A stretch of 64,000 bases of DNA. Origin: Orthonyx spaldingii. Lineage: Eukaryota; Chordata; Aves; Passeriformes; Orthonychidae. The stretch covers positions 506,120 to 570,119 of the forward strand of contig VZTJ01001766.1 in NCBI GenBank assembly GCA_013397795.1, written 5' to 3'. A program made the translations under genes and the position numbers. Below are positions 49,044 through 60,885 of the stretch, one piece after another; position 1 is the first letter of the stretch, and every line of letters begins with the position of its first letter. The notes beneath the pieces are model-generated. The model ran no database searches. It was not told the origin of the DNA and saw nothing but the letters and a program-made list of their open reading frames with translations.

Positions 49044-50446
49044 TCAGTAAAATCATGAAGTGTGTCTCCATCACCTAGACTCCTTTAGCTTCTTGATCTT
49101 TTTACAGAAAGACTTTATTTGGTCTGAATTAAAAACAGGAGTTCTCCATCAAGCCATTACTTCATGGTTGGAATAAAACTTCCATGCGATCCCATATCAA
49201 CTTGTAGTCTTTTTAAATATGATTAAATGTTTGTGTTCATATGTAAATTTAAGCATCTAAATTTCTTAATCTACACCAGTGACGTTAAATTAGATGTGTC
49301 ATTGCTCTGTTTTTTGTTTCTCTAGCCTATTATTCTCATGTTTTGCTGTGCTCTGCAGGTCAAAGGAAAATGCCAAAGAGATTATATGAAAAAGGAGTGT
49401 GTGTGGGGGAAAGATGACTGTGCTCCTTGTAGTCTCAAACATTGAAAAGAAACCCATCCACATGACTGTTCTTGTTACCACAGCAGTTAGGAATGCAAAA
49501 CCTTTATTTAGTCACAAACATTTCTTAAACAAAAGGAGAATTTGGGACTCTATATTCGTATTTTGTATGATTTTGGACTAGCAGAACTGCAGTGGAAACA
49601 TCTCTGTCCGCAGGCCGTGTTTGGCAGTAGCTTCCTGAGCGGCATCATGGAAATCAGTAAATGAGCACAGTCCAACTCAAGATGGGCATGTCTGAGGCCT
49701 TCAGCCTGTAAAAGACACTTTCACAATGTTGATCTTCCAGTTTGGTTCCTTTATTGCCATTGCCAAGTGTCTGAAATACAAACAACTGAGTCCTTGATAG
49801 ACAAGGGAGACTTGCAGGGTGTGCAGGTGATGTTCTGAGAACCTAAAAAGATCTTTTGAACAGGAGTGGCTGAAGCCCATGACAGTGAGGTGAAAACTGC
49901 AATGGGAAACAGCATTTATCTTTCTGAATAAATACAGGTGCTAGCAATACCTAATTTGTCTGTACTGCTCTCACTTCTTGCCATGCCAAGGAAAGAATTA
50001 ATCTTGGGGCTTTATTTTCATATGCACATTTTGTTTACTTAACCAGCACATTTTATCAGCAAGAACCGATGTTAACTGACAAAGCAAGAGGGAAATTTTC
50101 ATTCTGTGCATGGTGATATCACAGAAACAATGTGTTTGAAACCTTGTACTTCAAAAATATGCCTGTGAGGAATGGAAAAATCCAGGCTCATATTGTGAAA
50201 ACGTGAGTCACAACAGCTATTATCTCTTAAGAAATGGCATTCCAGCTCTTTGATTCAGTCATTGATGATTTCCCTTTTTAACTTGTGGTGCTTTCTTACC
50301 CTTTTAAGAAACATCTGGGCTAACCCTGGCTATTTGTAGAAATGTTTGCAATTCATAGATTAAAAGAAATTAGACATAGAAAGGACCCATGAAATTATCT
50401 TGTCTGTTTCCTGAAAGCATATGAAATTGAAAAAGGATTGTGCTAA

Positions 50447-50460
50447 ATATATATATATAT
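50447..50460. repeat. (AT)n microsatellite
   Basis: A short uninterrupted AT dinucleotide run. Confidence 0.8.
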
Positions 50461-52528
50461 TAAAATGTGAAACTTTAGCTTGTATACAATATGAAGACAA
50501 AACGTCACGAATTTTCAATTGTAAGGGTGCTGAAACATACTTTTGTTAAAAGGAAACATTGAATAGATGACTAGCAAAAGCTCTAATGAAGTTTGTGTAG
50601 GATTTTCCAGTTCTTTCTAGGCAGCTACCTTTCTGGAATTTGTAGATAAAATTGAAAAGATCTGGTTTTGACCAGTTTGAATTTGATTCAATTTTCTAAT
50701 ACAAGGGAGCTTTAAGCAAAAATAATTCCCTTTAGAAAAAATAATTAAAACTTCTGATGCTGATTAGTTTTTTTGGGCTGTTTTATCTCCCTCACCATCC
50801 CCTATCCTTCTTTTGTTTCTCTTTTAAAAAAAGTAAAAATCGAGTAGTTCTGTTGCCAGAATGGCTTCTATTGGAAGACTTTAAGGAAGTTTGAGACTGA
50901 AAGGACAAAGCACACAACAGCAGAGGATGGGTTTCTTTAGAACTGGGAAGAGTCTTAAAATAGGACAAGCATAAGTAACCTTTCTTGCATGCACCCAGTT
51001 TCTGCAGCTAAGGAATTTTCTCAGTCAGAGGCAGGATTTTTGTCTTTAAAACCATTTATGGACCTTCTGCCCTTGGTTTTGTCTTGTGGCTTTGTGAGTC
51101 CTTGTGATTTGTAGTCAACAAGTTTCGCAGGATGACTTTGTACCATGTGGAAAGTGGATCCAGTGGTTGTTTCAGACCTGCTGCTCTGTATTTTATTTCA
51201 AGTTTCTCCACTCATATTATTAGAAAAAGCAAACATTCCCCATTCCCCATTCACTGCCTTAACAGAGCTCATGATCATCTGGACCTCAACTAACAGCGCA
51301 CAGTGTTCTCCTCTCTGGTTTAGAGACCTCGTCTGTGCCCTTCCAGCAGTACTGATCAGCCACTGGCTTTTGTTGTCCCCTTCAGCACCAAGGCAGGTTT
51401 CGTTCTGGAGGAACAGAAATGGAAAGGACAAAAAACCCAGAGAATTCTCTGGCCACCTGAATTGATGTCATTTATAGAAAGTGAAATTCTATTTGCTCGC
51501 ACTGGTGCTGAGTCACAAAGCGTTGAGCGTAAGAAACTCGATTTGTGGGAAAGCTTCTAATTTCCTGTTTTTCAGGAGGAAGGGGATAAAACAAATGACA
51601 TGGAGGGGAGAGGGGAAAGGAATAAGGAGAATCTAACAAAAGAAGAATGTCAGAATACCCCAAACTCCAGGAAGGATAATTCATTTTAGCCCTGCTTGTT
51701 CAAACCAGCAGTAATGTGGAGCATAATGTACGAGCTTCAGTAAATCATTCCTGTGTGATAGACCGTGATCAATGACAATTTAATGAATTCATTTTAAAAT
51801 GAAGTCAGAATAGGAGAAACAGTAGTTATTTGAAAGCGTCCTTTACTCAGAGAAATTGAGTCAATAAATATGCTATTTGTCATGCAGAGTCCGGTTAGAG
51901 TCTTGTTTGCTGACAAAAACGCTGTCATCACAGAACCTAATAGATGCAAACTATCTGGAACTATCCATTGTAAATAGACAAATACCATCTGAAAGCAGAA
52001 AACAACAGTTGTGGCTGAACAAAGAATGGGATCCTGCATACGTTGCTAAATTAAAGAGGGTAGCCCACCTCAAAATCTACTATTTTGTTTGTCACCAGAG
52101 TGTATTCTGACTGAGTATGAATGGCCTGGTGGCGGCAAAAATACAAGCTCTGTTTTTCTTCTGTGAAATGAGTTTTAATTGTTGTGGCGTGAGGGCTTCT
52201 CTTGCTGGAAAAACATGCCTCTAAAGTCACTTTAAATTGCAAAACACGGCTTCAGTGAACTTGGATGGATTTGTGCAGGCTACTAGAACAGGGATAAGCT
52301 TCATCCTTTTTCAAACAGTAGTTTTACATTAATTTTCACAGCTATCCATGTTGTTTAGTGCAGATACAAGAAAGCTTTTTGTTCGGCTGTGCTTTTCATG
52401 CTTGGTTTTATTCATGTAAGTTGAAGAGATGTGGCAATTCTTACTTGTTTTCATTCAGGCAGAGATTGGAAGTGTTAACATTGAAGTGCCATCAGGACAA
52501 GATGATCAAACTTCACAGGTTTGGGTTA

Positions 52529-52595
52529 GAATCATAGAATAAAAGAATATCCTGAGCTGGAAGGCACAAGGATCATCGAGTCCAACTCCTGGATA
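52529..52595 (-). mobile_element. CR1 LINE 3' tail fragment
   Basis: AGAATCATAGAATAAAAG, then CTGAGCTGGAAGG and ATCATCGAGTCCAACTCC, form the reverse complement of a CR1 3' end. 5'-truncated. Confidence 0.8.
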
Positions 52596-53396
52596 TTCAA
52601 ATTGGAGTTGCATGAAGGGAGCTTGGTTTACAGATGTGATGAACTGGCAGCAGTGGCTATTCAGCATCTTGGAAGCTTGGTGTGCTGTCATGAAGGTTCC
52701 AGATCTTTTCCAGGCACATTTGGGCTTCCAACATCCTTCAGATTGCAGGGTGTGGAGAAAAAGGAAATGCTCAAAAGTCTTGACAGATATCTTGGAGATG
52801 GTAGTTCCTATCCCAAAGGAAAATTAAAATGACATTTCAGAAGCCTAAGACAGAGATTATGAAGAATTTTCATGGGATTTAAGAAACTAAACTTGACCCT
52901 TCATTCTTTAAATTTGGAATAGAACAGCTGGGGCATTTTTAGATTTTGCATCATGTGGCCAGACATCGGCTGATTTAAATCTGCCTTGCAGTCATCTGAG
53001 GAACACTGTTCATCCACTCCCAGAGCTGCATTTTCAAAAATGAGTTAGGAATCCAAATCTCTGTGGCTTTCAATTAAACTTAAGCTTGCGTGAATCTAAG
53101 TTACTTATTAGTTGGGACTTAGAATCCCAAATGACTGAAGAACTGAAGAACATTCCACAGTCTATCCAAAAAGTCTATTTAGCTTTGATCATGTGTGATT
53201 CCTTATTGTAATTACAGTTTCAGTCATTTTTGTTCTCCTTGATTCTGTTACCCACATAAAAACAGATGAGGAGTTTCCTGATTATACATAACAACCTATT
53301 CGGGGGTTGAGTTTGGATATTTTTTTTTATTCTGATGGCTTTGTTCTTGCTTTTTTCATGCCACTAACTAACTTTTGGTAACTTTTTTTATTTCAG
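52596..53396. other. Sequence directly upstream of SCN5A exon 2
   Basis: Non-coding, and best read as the 3' end of intron 1. It ends in a T-rich tract and TTTCAG (acceptor AG at 53395-53396). Confidence 0.6.
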
Positions 53397-53448
53397 CTGT
53401 TTCCACTACTAGGAGTAAAGACCAGTAAAGACAAAGCAGGATGAAAAG
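53397..53448 (+). other. SCN5A: SCN5A exon 2, 5' untranslated part
   Basis: The exon is taken to begin after the acceptor AG at 53395-53396, which follows a pyrimidine tract. The last 20 bases before the start codon include GCAGGATGAAAAG. From memory the mammalian SCN5A leader has a very similar sequence immediately before its start codon. The block contains an upstream ATG at 53441, eight bases before the main start and out of frame with it. If the acceptor is not used, transcription would have to start nearby. A non-coding exon 1 upstream is expected from the mammalian gene. Confidence 0.7.
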
Positions 53449-53715
53449 ATGGCTGACTTCTTGTTACCACCGGGTACTAACAGCTTCCACCGGTTCACGC
53501 CCGAGTCCTTGGCTGCGATCGAGAAGCGAATTGCGGAGAAGCTTGCGAGGAATGCCAAGCAGGAATACAGAGAGCAGCTGGGCGAGGAAGAGAAACCTCA
53601 GCCTCAGTTTGATTTGCAAGCTTGCAAGAAGCTGCCCGATATCTATGGGACTGTTTCTCCAGAGCTCATTGGGGAGCCCTTGGAGGACCTCGACCCTTTC
53701 TACAATGATCGTAAG
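53441..53715 (+). other. Overlapping upstream reading frame in the SCN5A leader
   Basis: An ATG at 53441-53443, with A at -3 and A at +4, opens a frame that overlaps the SCN5A start. In the spliced message it runs through exon 2 and stops at TAG 55428-55430 in exon 3, giving 94 codons. It is not in the channel frame and resembles no known protein. Its likely role, if any, is to lower initiation at the main start codon, which has a stronger context (A at -3, G at +4). Confidence 0.6.
53449..53715 (+). CDS. SCN5A: SCN5A exon 2 (first coding exon), cardiac-type voltage-gated sodium channel alpha subunit
   Basis: Encodes residues 1-89, the start of the cytoplasmic N-terminus of a Nav1.5-type channel. 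This is the pore-forming alpha subunit that carries the fast inward Na+ current of the heart action potential at the plasma membrane. The protein starts MADFLLPPGT and contains FTPESLAAIEKRIAEK, a Glu/Gln-rich linker and the family signature ELIGEPLEDLDPFY. The nearest match I know is SCN5A (human begins MANFLLPRGT). SCN10A has a different first ten residues, and SCN8A is more distant. The segment is two residues shorter than human, with the gap in the variable linker. The donor is AAG|GTGAGC (intron from 53716), phase 0. The start codon has A at -3 and G at +4. Paralogue choice is secure to the SCN5A/SCN10A branch and very likely SCN5A. Confidence 0.93.
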
Positions 53716-55420
53716 GTGAGCACCAAACATCTGTCCTGCTCCTCCGCCTTTGCTAAAGCATGGCCGCTGTTTTGAGCGCTCTGGATTTTATCTTTCTACA
53801 GCCAGTGAAAATATTTCTTTCCCAGATTAAGGATCAGAGTTTTGGCATGAGCAGGGCTCCCAGAAAACATCTAAGTAGGAGGGCAGAGAGGGATAAAAAG
53901 CATAATTTAGACTTGTGCGTTTCCAGATATGAGTATGCAATATGAGATATGCGTTTCTTGAGGATGAGTATACAATATCTGAAACGAGCAGAGCAGTAGC
54001 TGAGTTAATTTAAGCCAGAGGTTTTTATCTGCCCTATCTTGCCTTCTGCATGAGCTGTGACTCTTCACAGGTCTGTTGTTTATCACTTAAGCCCCTTAAT
54101 GTTAAGGGCTTCTGGGTGACTTGAGCCTTGTGTGAGCACTCTGCACAAGAGCAGGAGGCACCTTCACAACCGTTCCTGGTGAGCAGCGGTTCTGTTCCTG
54201 CTGAGGAAGAGCAGAATTCCATTTAAGATGACCAAAATAGAGCTGAAGGGAGGTGTGAGCAGCATGTGCAGGGCTGGCACTTTGCAGAAGGGTGAACTTT
54301 GTCCCAAAGCGAGCATCACCTGATGAGGGATCACGTGCAGGCTGGACCAAAGCCACAACAGTGCAAACAGTTTCTGTCAAAAGGCTGTTGACAGCAGAGC
54401 TGGGCTGGTTGCTTACTACAGTTTGTTCCCCTTTCCAAGCACAAAAGGGGACAAAATAAAGCCTGGAAGCCCAGTGTATTTTTAGGCAGCTTCCAGGTTT
54501 TTCAGGTACTGCTGTTCCTGGTTTTGGGCAATGCTATTTCCTGTAAACAATGAATTAATATGACCATAATGGTATTTCTATTAAAACAGTGTAGAGGCAG
54601 GTGCTAGTGCTACAGAATAAAAGTTAAATGGATAAAGACAAATAGATTACTTACCTGGAAGGGCCAGAATTAATTTACCTTTTAATTTGCCTGCTATCCC
54701 CGGGCATAAGCAACAGGATATAGATTTGCAATTTTAGTGCCATGAAGTCTTTTGACTCAAGGTGTGTGAATTGCTCACATTTTACATATTGGATGTCTTG
54801 ATTCTGTCTCTGGGTGAATATTTGTTCCTCTGTGCATGATGGGACATCTTCAGAGCTCTGCAAGTTGGGTTACCATCCAATTCACTTTTGCTTTGGGTTG
54901 AAGATAGACCAGAGAATTGTTTTCCTCTGTTCACATTATCTGAGCACAATGAGAGTGCTTCAGTGCCAGGGTCAGGTCCTGATGTGGAACTGTGCCTCCA
55001 ACAACTTTTTACTCGTTGAGACAAAATTGAGAGCAACAAAGTGCTCAAAGTAGAGAAGGTGGAGCAACACCATAGTGAGATCCCCTGCACCTGGGAAGAA
55101 GAGCATCACATAAGTCCTTCCACCACATTTTAGTCTCCAGGTAATTTTTTTTTTTAAAAGTTTATTCTGTGCTCTTCCCAGCCCCATGGTGGACATGATG
55201 GCACAGGACCCACTAAGGGTTGAAGGAAGAAAGGAGAGACAACAGTTCTGTAGGGAAAGGCTTGAACAAAACTTTTCACCAAGTGAGAAGGAATTTGGGG
55301 GTCTTGGGAGTGGGGGAAAAGTATGGGATGCTGGCAGGAATTTCCCAGTGAGATGTGGGCTGGAGAAGCTGAGCATAAATGCAAATACTGAATGTTCTCA
55401 TTTTCTATTTTGTTTTCCAG
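53716..55420 (+). other. SCN5A: SCN5A intron 2 (GT-AG)
   Basis: 1705 nt, from GTGAGC to TTTTGTTTTCCAG. A normal U2-type intron in phase 0. No repeat or gene was recognised inside; the reading frames (up to 134 codons on the - strand) look like chance. Confidence 0.9.
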
Positions 55421-55539
55421 ACCTTTATAGTACTGAACAAAGGGAAGACAATCTTTCGATTTAGTGCCACTCCTGCCTTGTATATACTTAGTCCTTTCCA
55501 TCCAATCAGAAGAGCAGCAATTAAAATTTTGGTACATTC
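55421..55539 (+). CDS. SCN5A: SCN5A exon 3, end of N-terminus up to segment S1
   Basis: 119 nt encoding residues 90-128 plus two bases of Ser129. The peptide begins TFIVLNKGKTIFRFSATPAL and ends with HPIRRAAIKILVH. This is the most conserved part of the sodium-channel N-terminus. Arginines equivalent to human SCN5A R104 and R121, sites of Brugada-syndrome variants by my memory, are present here as residues 102 and 119. The exon ends CATTC and is followed directly by ATATCCTTTC, the donor of a U12-type AT-AC intron, instead of GT. The length of 119 nt matches the corresponding mammalian exon. It was easy to miss because it lacks a start codon and uses a non-GT donor. Confidence 0.95.
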
Positions 55540-58500
55540 ATATCCTTTCTGTTGATTTTCCTCCTCATGTATTTTATATGGGTTTTAAACACAGATGGAT
55601 GGAAGTCAGAAACCATTTTATTTCATTAAGCTGTTTTAAATCTTTTGGCTGAATTTGCCTGCACAAGCAGAAACGCACTTGGATTTTCGGTTTGTTTCAT
55701 TTTATATTGTTATGTGAGCGATAAAAATGACTGTCTCATCCTGCTGGCATCACATAATGTGAACTGCACTGGAGAGTCTGGTGAGTTTGCTCGGGATTAA
55801 AAGATGGGAAGGGGCTGATCATTTTAACTGAAGGAAAGTAGGTGTAGTACCTCAGAAAGGAAGGGAACCAGGGGAAATCTGCACTGATGGAAAGCTTTGC
55901 TACAAAGCACTTCAGCAATCCCTCCCAGAGGTAAAGCTCTGTGACACTGTCTGCAGACACCATTTAAATTTGAACTGCCTCAGATCTAATTTTTTTTTCC
56001 TCCTGGAACAGAATATTTCAAAAATTGTTTTGTTGGTTCTTTCCTAGTTTGTTTATTTGGATATGTTACCCAAAAAAGAAAAAAAGCACAGGCTGTCCCG
56101 CTGGACCTTCCAATGGAAGGGCAATGCCTGATTTCCTGTAGCTCTGGTTCTGAAGTCATGCAAGACACACTACAGTGGTTGGTTTTGGCTTCTATTTTTC
56201 ACACAACCCCAGAAACATTGTATTCTGGCATAGTCACATCTCTCTGGAAGGCCAAATTTACCCAAATGTTCAGCTTTGTGTGAACATTACTAAAAACACA
56301 CCTTTTTTCGTGACTTGGCTGCTTTCTCTAGGGTGCACATGGGAGACCTGGCAGTGATAATTCAAAGACTCCACATGCTGCTCTGATCATTCTGTGATGT
56401 TTTAGTGACGGAAATCCCTCTTCTACAATGCTCATGTCCACCACAGAGAATTAATAAATACTAAATAGGGAGCATCTTGGAAACATTGGTTAATTATCAA
56501 ATTTTAGGAAAAACCCCAAGGAAATAAACCAGACTCCCACTCTATACAGTGAGGAAGAAAAAGGTGATAATACAGATATTCTATCAAAAGGAAAAACAGG
56601 TGAAGCTTCTAATTGCAATAATTCTATGCAAAAATGAATGTGTGATGTCATTGCTAAGAATACACTGTAGAATTCTGCAGAGAGATTTGCTGGTGAATCA
56701 GGTTATATGTGCACACAACGCAGCACATGCTGCTGCATGCCTAGAGCCCAACCAACTTTTTTAGGCACAGTTACCTCAGCACAGCCTTGCTGAAATTAAT
56801 CGAGGTCAATGCATTTGCCCAGGTGTGGCTAAGGGAAGAATCTGAAAACTAAGCTTCTTAGAAAGAAACTGAGAATATTGCCTCCAGCTTTGGAGGCTTG
56901 CTCTGTCTTCTTCTCACTTTTTTTCTGCATTGGCTGGTGAAGCCAAGAGGTCATAGAAATGTGTAGCACAGGAGCTACATGCCCTTGGTAGCAGTCAACC
57001 AGAAGATAAATAAGCAAGAAATCCTTATCACATTACTTCCAAGGATTATTACCACAGAGGACAGCATTTAAAATATCTGTCAGGAAAGAAATATGGTCAG
57101 ATAAGGAGTGTAAAATTTTGGGAGTGGCAGGTCTCAGTGCAAACAGAAGTCTAGCTCCAGAAAGACACAAATTATCACCTTGTGTTGATAATGTCCAGAG
57201 ATCCAACAGCTCAGTTTTTGGCAGGCACAGGCAGGAGAAAGCAACTCCAGTCCCAGCGAAACAGCGAAGTTCCTGCATTAGGCACTGATTTGTTTTCTGT
57301 CAATAAAGACCTTTTGTATCAACCTGAAATACAAAGGCCAACTGGCTGAGCAGGCAGTCAATATCCCAGGCAGAAAGGAGCCTGAACCCGCAAGTACTGA
57401 AGCAGATAATATCACAGCCATGGACCTGGGAACCAGATCTATCGTCTTGCGTGACTGTAATCAAGCAATCTTTATTTTCCCCAGGGCAAGAGCCTAAAAG
57501 GAGCATTAGCAAATGGTGCCCTGTCACGTAAATATCTGAAGCAGCTTCTTTAGTGGATGCCATATTTCAATTTCCAGCCAGTGAGTGCACCATGAAGGCC
57601 AAGAGTGGAACAGAATAGAGAGGACAGGGGAAAATTGTCCTATATAGAAGCTGTGGGGGTCACATTTCTTGGTTAAGTAGCTGCATGTGGAGTTCTTCCT
57701 CCGGGATGTCAGGCAGGATAGATTCCGTGTGTTCACTGCTCATCCAGCCAAGCCTGAGAAGTCTAGTCTTTCAAAAATACACCCTTCCAAGGCAAAAAAC
57801 TCCTACAGCCTCCTAGTAATGTTTATTACAACTAATAATGTATTCTTAAACCCCTTCTGGATATTTCTCCTCTTATTCAGTGTCTGTGAGGTCTCATGAA
57901 AGCACCAGGGCCCACATGGCTGCCCAGAAGGTGGCCCTGCTCCATTTATGTCCCAGAAGACATGGGGAGTGTGGGATTGTATCCCATTGGATGAACACTT
58001 TTTGTCTTCTGCATCGTAATTAGCCATTATTAACATCTTTATTAGCTATCTCCACCTATTAATGAGATTAAATCACTGGTAACATTTCCTTAATGACTTA
58101 TGTTTAAAAGACTCCTCTTAGTTCTTCTTGCCTGCAAGCCAAGGACCATTCTGTGGTGTCCTTAGTTTCTCCAAGCAGTTTGCTGGCCTGTATAGCAATT
58201 GTTATTTCCAGCTTTTCTAGGAATTATAGCTAGCTTCTCTCACTTTACCACTGATCCAGGCTGGAGGTTTGGCCAAAATTACCTTCCTTGATGCTAAAAT
58301 TAGGGATACTGGTGCATCAGAAAAAGAAAAATAAATTTTAAAAAAATCTTCTTACAGAATTTCCAGTCTTTGTTCATATTTTCTGCTTGCAGCTTTGCTC
58401 CCACCTGATTTTGCACACTTTCCATAAGGCAAAATGAGACCTTGTGAAGCACCAATTATACATTCTGTTCGTTGGGACTAACCTTTGCTTGCACATATTA

Positions 58501-60795
58501 TATGTAATTTGGCAATGATCACCTAAAGAGCCTCTAGTATTCAGTCTGCTAATTAACAATTATCCATCATAATGAAGTCTAGAATAGAAGTGTGCCACGT
58601 TTGACTCGATATCTTTGTGCTAGGAGATAAAATTTATAACTTTTTGAATCGGTTTGTGCAAAGCCTATTCTGTAACCTCAAATTGGAAATAATAGGTTTA
58701 ATTTACTGCAGAAAGGATCCTGATGAGTAGCTTAGTATATTTAGTTTGTAGGCTTTCAAAAATGTGATTTAATAGCAGTTCTAAGATAGGGAATTGACAA
58801 TGCTGCTAATATAGCTTATCTCAGTTTTATCTTCTTTGCATTGTCCGTTCTGAGTAGATCATCACAGACTTTTTCTAATGCAAACAATTGCATTTGATTT
58901 CAGGTAGGAATGCTAATTTTCATTCTGTAGGGATTTCTGTTTTCTTTTTCTTATTTAACACAGACCACTAACTTGGGTGCATAACCAGGTGAAACATTTC
59001 ATTCTTTTATGTTCTTTGTAGTTTTCAGCTTGGTCATGAAACCCAGATTGAATTCATAGTGCATTTCTTGTCCCAGAGCTGACCCCTTACATTTTCAACC
59101 TATGTCCTCTGGTTTGTTCTCTTTGGTGCTTGAATAAGGAGGTGATGACATCTGCCTGTAAGTGAGCATCTGGGAAAGCTGTTAGATTCACTTTATATCA
59201 CAAGGAAAGAGGGATATGGAAGTCAAACCAGTGACCCTGAATTCCAATAGAGGAATTTATTTGCTTGGAATTGAAATATGCTATTTGCTTGACATGCTCT
59301 GAAGATACCACTCTGCTTTCCTGTGCTTCATCCATAACATTTCACTGTAGTTGAAAAAGTAATCCAGTGTTTTCTAGGCTAGCTGCAATTTAACAGTTAT
59401 GTTAACGAGAATGACAGAACTGATAGAAATGTACCTGAAGCTGATGTGAGCAAATGTGACTGGGTATCAGACGTCCTTCCCAGTCCTTCAGTAGGAGGTG
59501 TTGGCCCAGAAGTGGAAAATGTTTGTGAGATGAGCAGTCCCTGTGAGTTCAATTACTGCTTTCTGTGGTGGCCCTGGAGAATCCAGAGGTTGGTTACCAC
59601 CAATTCAACCTTGTAGTTGCTTATGTGGCCCACTGGAAAACGTTCCACTCTGTATTCAGCAGAGATTTTGGCTCTGCAAATGGATAAATTTCATGCAAAC
59701 ATTTCAGGACGTAGGTTTAAAACTAAATTCTTCAATCACTATCCTCAAACAAAAAATAACACAAATGGAATCAACTACAGAGGTGGAGAAAACCCAAACC
59801 AAACCAAACTTTTTTTTTTTTTTTTCCAAAAAAAGGCAAAAGAAATTTACATTTGGGTGTTACGTTCCCTGAGAAGGGTCCCTGCCTGTTGACTGAGTTG
59901 CAGGCTGTTTTCCTTTGCCTTATCTGCTGTGCACACTTAAACTCTTCAGTTAGCCTTCCCAGTAGCGTGGGACCAGTTATTGATGCAGGAGAATCCCGTC
60001 ATATTTTGTAATTTTTTTGCAGAAAGTGGCATGTGCTTTTAGGAGAGCCATCCAGTGAATTATGTTTTCAATTTCAGGAATTTGATTTAGGGTGCTTTTT
60101 ATATTTATGGTTTCAGCTTAGCAGCAAAGTGCATGGACTGTACACTTGGGAGGTTTGTTTTAGCCTCTAAATAAGGAATCTGGTCCCTCACTCCCTCAGC
60201 AGTGAGCTCTGCAAACCAAGGCTGCCTATTTGCCAAGCAGGTTTGCAGACCAAGCCTTAAAATTAGTGCTCTGAAACTCATACTTGCTTTTGGCGAAACT
60301 TTATACTGAAAGCGAGACCTCAAGCCCATTAAAGAGATTAGAAAGACCAGATTTGTAACTTTCCCCTACTGCCTGAGAAATGTTTCAGGATAAAAAATGA
60401 AATGGGAATTTGCAGACACAGGTTTTTCTGTGGATACTTAAATGAGACTAATCCCTCTTTTCATACAAAGTTGTGCACCTATGCACATTGTCATCTGACC
60501 AACACAGCTGTGAATTTAGGGTATTGTGTTTTCAAAAGACTGCAGAGTCAGTGCATTTGTTTACTGTATAAGATATATATAAAAGAGGTAGGAATTTTTA
60601 AAAAATAGCAGGGACGGTTCCCTCATTTTTCTATGTTGATACAATTATTTGTCTCCTTATGCACTTGCAAACAAATGTTTAGAGTTCTTGAAGCACCTTG
60701 CAAATTGTGATTGGGCTGTCGCATCTTGTGTGAAATGACAAAAATTTATGAAGTCTTGTATCAAATGCGTTGTTTTCCTTAATTCACTTATTTAC
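55540..60795 (+). other. SCN5A: SCN5A intron 3, U12-type AT-AC intron
   Basis: 5256 nt, phase 2. The 5' splice site ATATCCTTTC (55540-55549) matches the minor-spliceosome consensus ATATCCTT perfectly. The branch site TTCCTTAAT (60775-60783) matches TTCCTTRAY at every position. The intron ends TTTAC (AC at 60794-60795), 13 nt after the likely branch A at 60782. Vertebrate sodium-channel genes are known to carry an AT-AC intron at this place, so the feature is conserved, not novel. Removing it needs U11/U12/U4atac/U6atac. No other element was recognised in the intron. Confidence 0.95.
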
Positions 60796-60885
60796 ATTGT
60801 TCAGTATGTTTATTATGTGCACTATTTTAACTAATTGTGTGTTCATGGCACAATCAGAGACTCCGTCATGGAATAAATATGTTGA
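60796..60885 (+). CDS. SCN5A: SCN5A exon 4, domain I segment S1 and S1-S2 loop
   Basis: 90 nt. The first base completes Ser129. The following 29 codons give residues 130-158, and the last two bases (GA) begin Glu159. The peptide LFSMFIMCTILTNCVFMAQ is transmembrane segment S1 of domain I, and SETPSWNKYVE is the start of the extracellular S1-S2 loop. It differs from the human cardiac channel at only a few positions and clearly differs from SCN10A. The length of 90 nt and the phase match the mammalian exon. The donor is GTTGA|GTAAGT (intron from 60886). A frame stop (TAA) follows at once if the donor is read through. Confidence 0.94.

Larger units (their letters stand above)
44843..52528. other. 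Long non-coding stretch, no gene identified
   Basis: AT-rich DNA with chance frames up to 128 codons. Simple repeats include (TTTG)n at 49021-49043 and (AT)n near 50447-50460. No exon was recognised. By position it is upstream of, or within the first intron of, SCN5A. Confidence 0.45.

Noticed and set aside
1..53396. A tandem SCN10A-like gene upstream, as in mammals
   Set aside because: No sodium-channel C-terminal exon was seen in the 53 kb upstream. The distance in mammals is of similar size, so its absence here says nothing firm about gene loss.
53449..53775. 108-codon reading of exon 2 as a single-exon gene
   Set aside because: The last 19 codons are intron 2 read-through beyond the GTGAGC donor. 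The spliced continuation in exon 3 matches the sodium-channel family.
60784..60787. Earlier AC (TTCAC) as the end of the AT-AC intron
   Set aside because: It is only five bases from the branch A, too close for U12 splicing, and would not continue the S1 reading frame. The AC at 60794-60795 gives the exact 90-nt exon.
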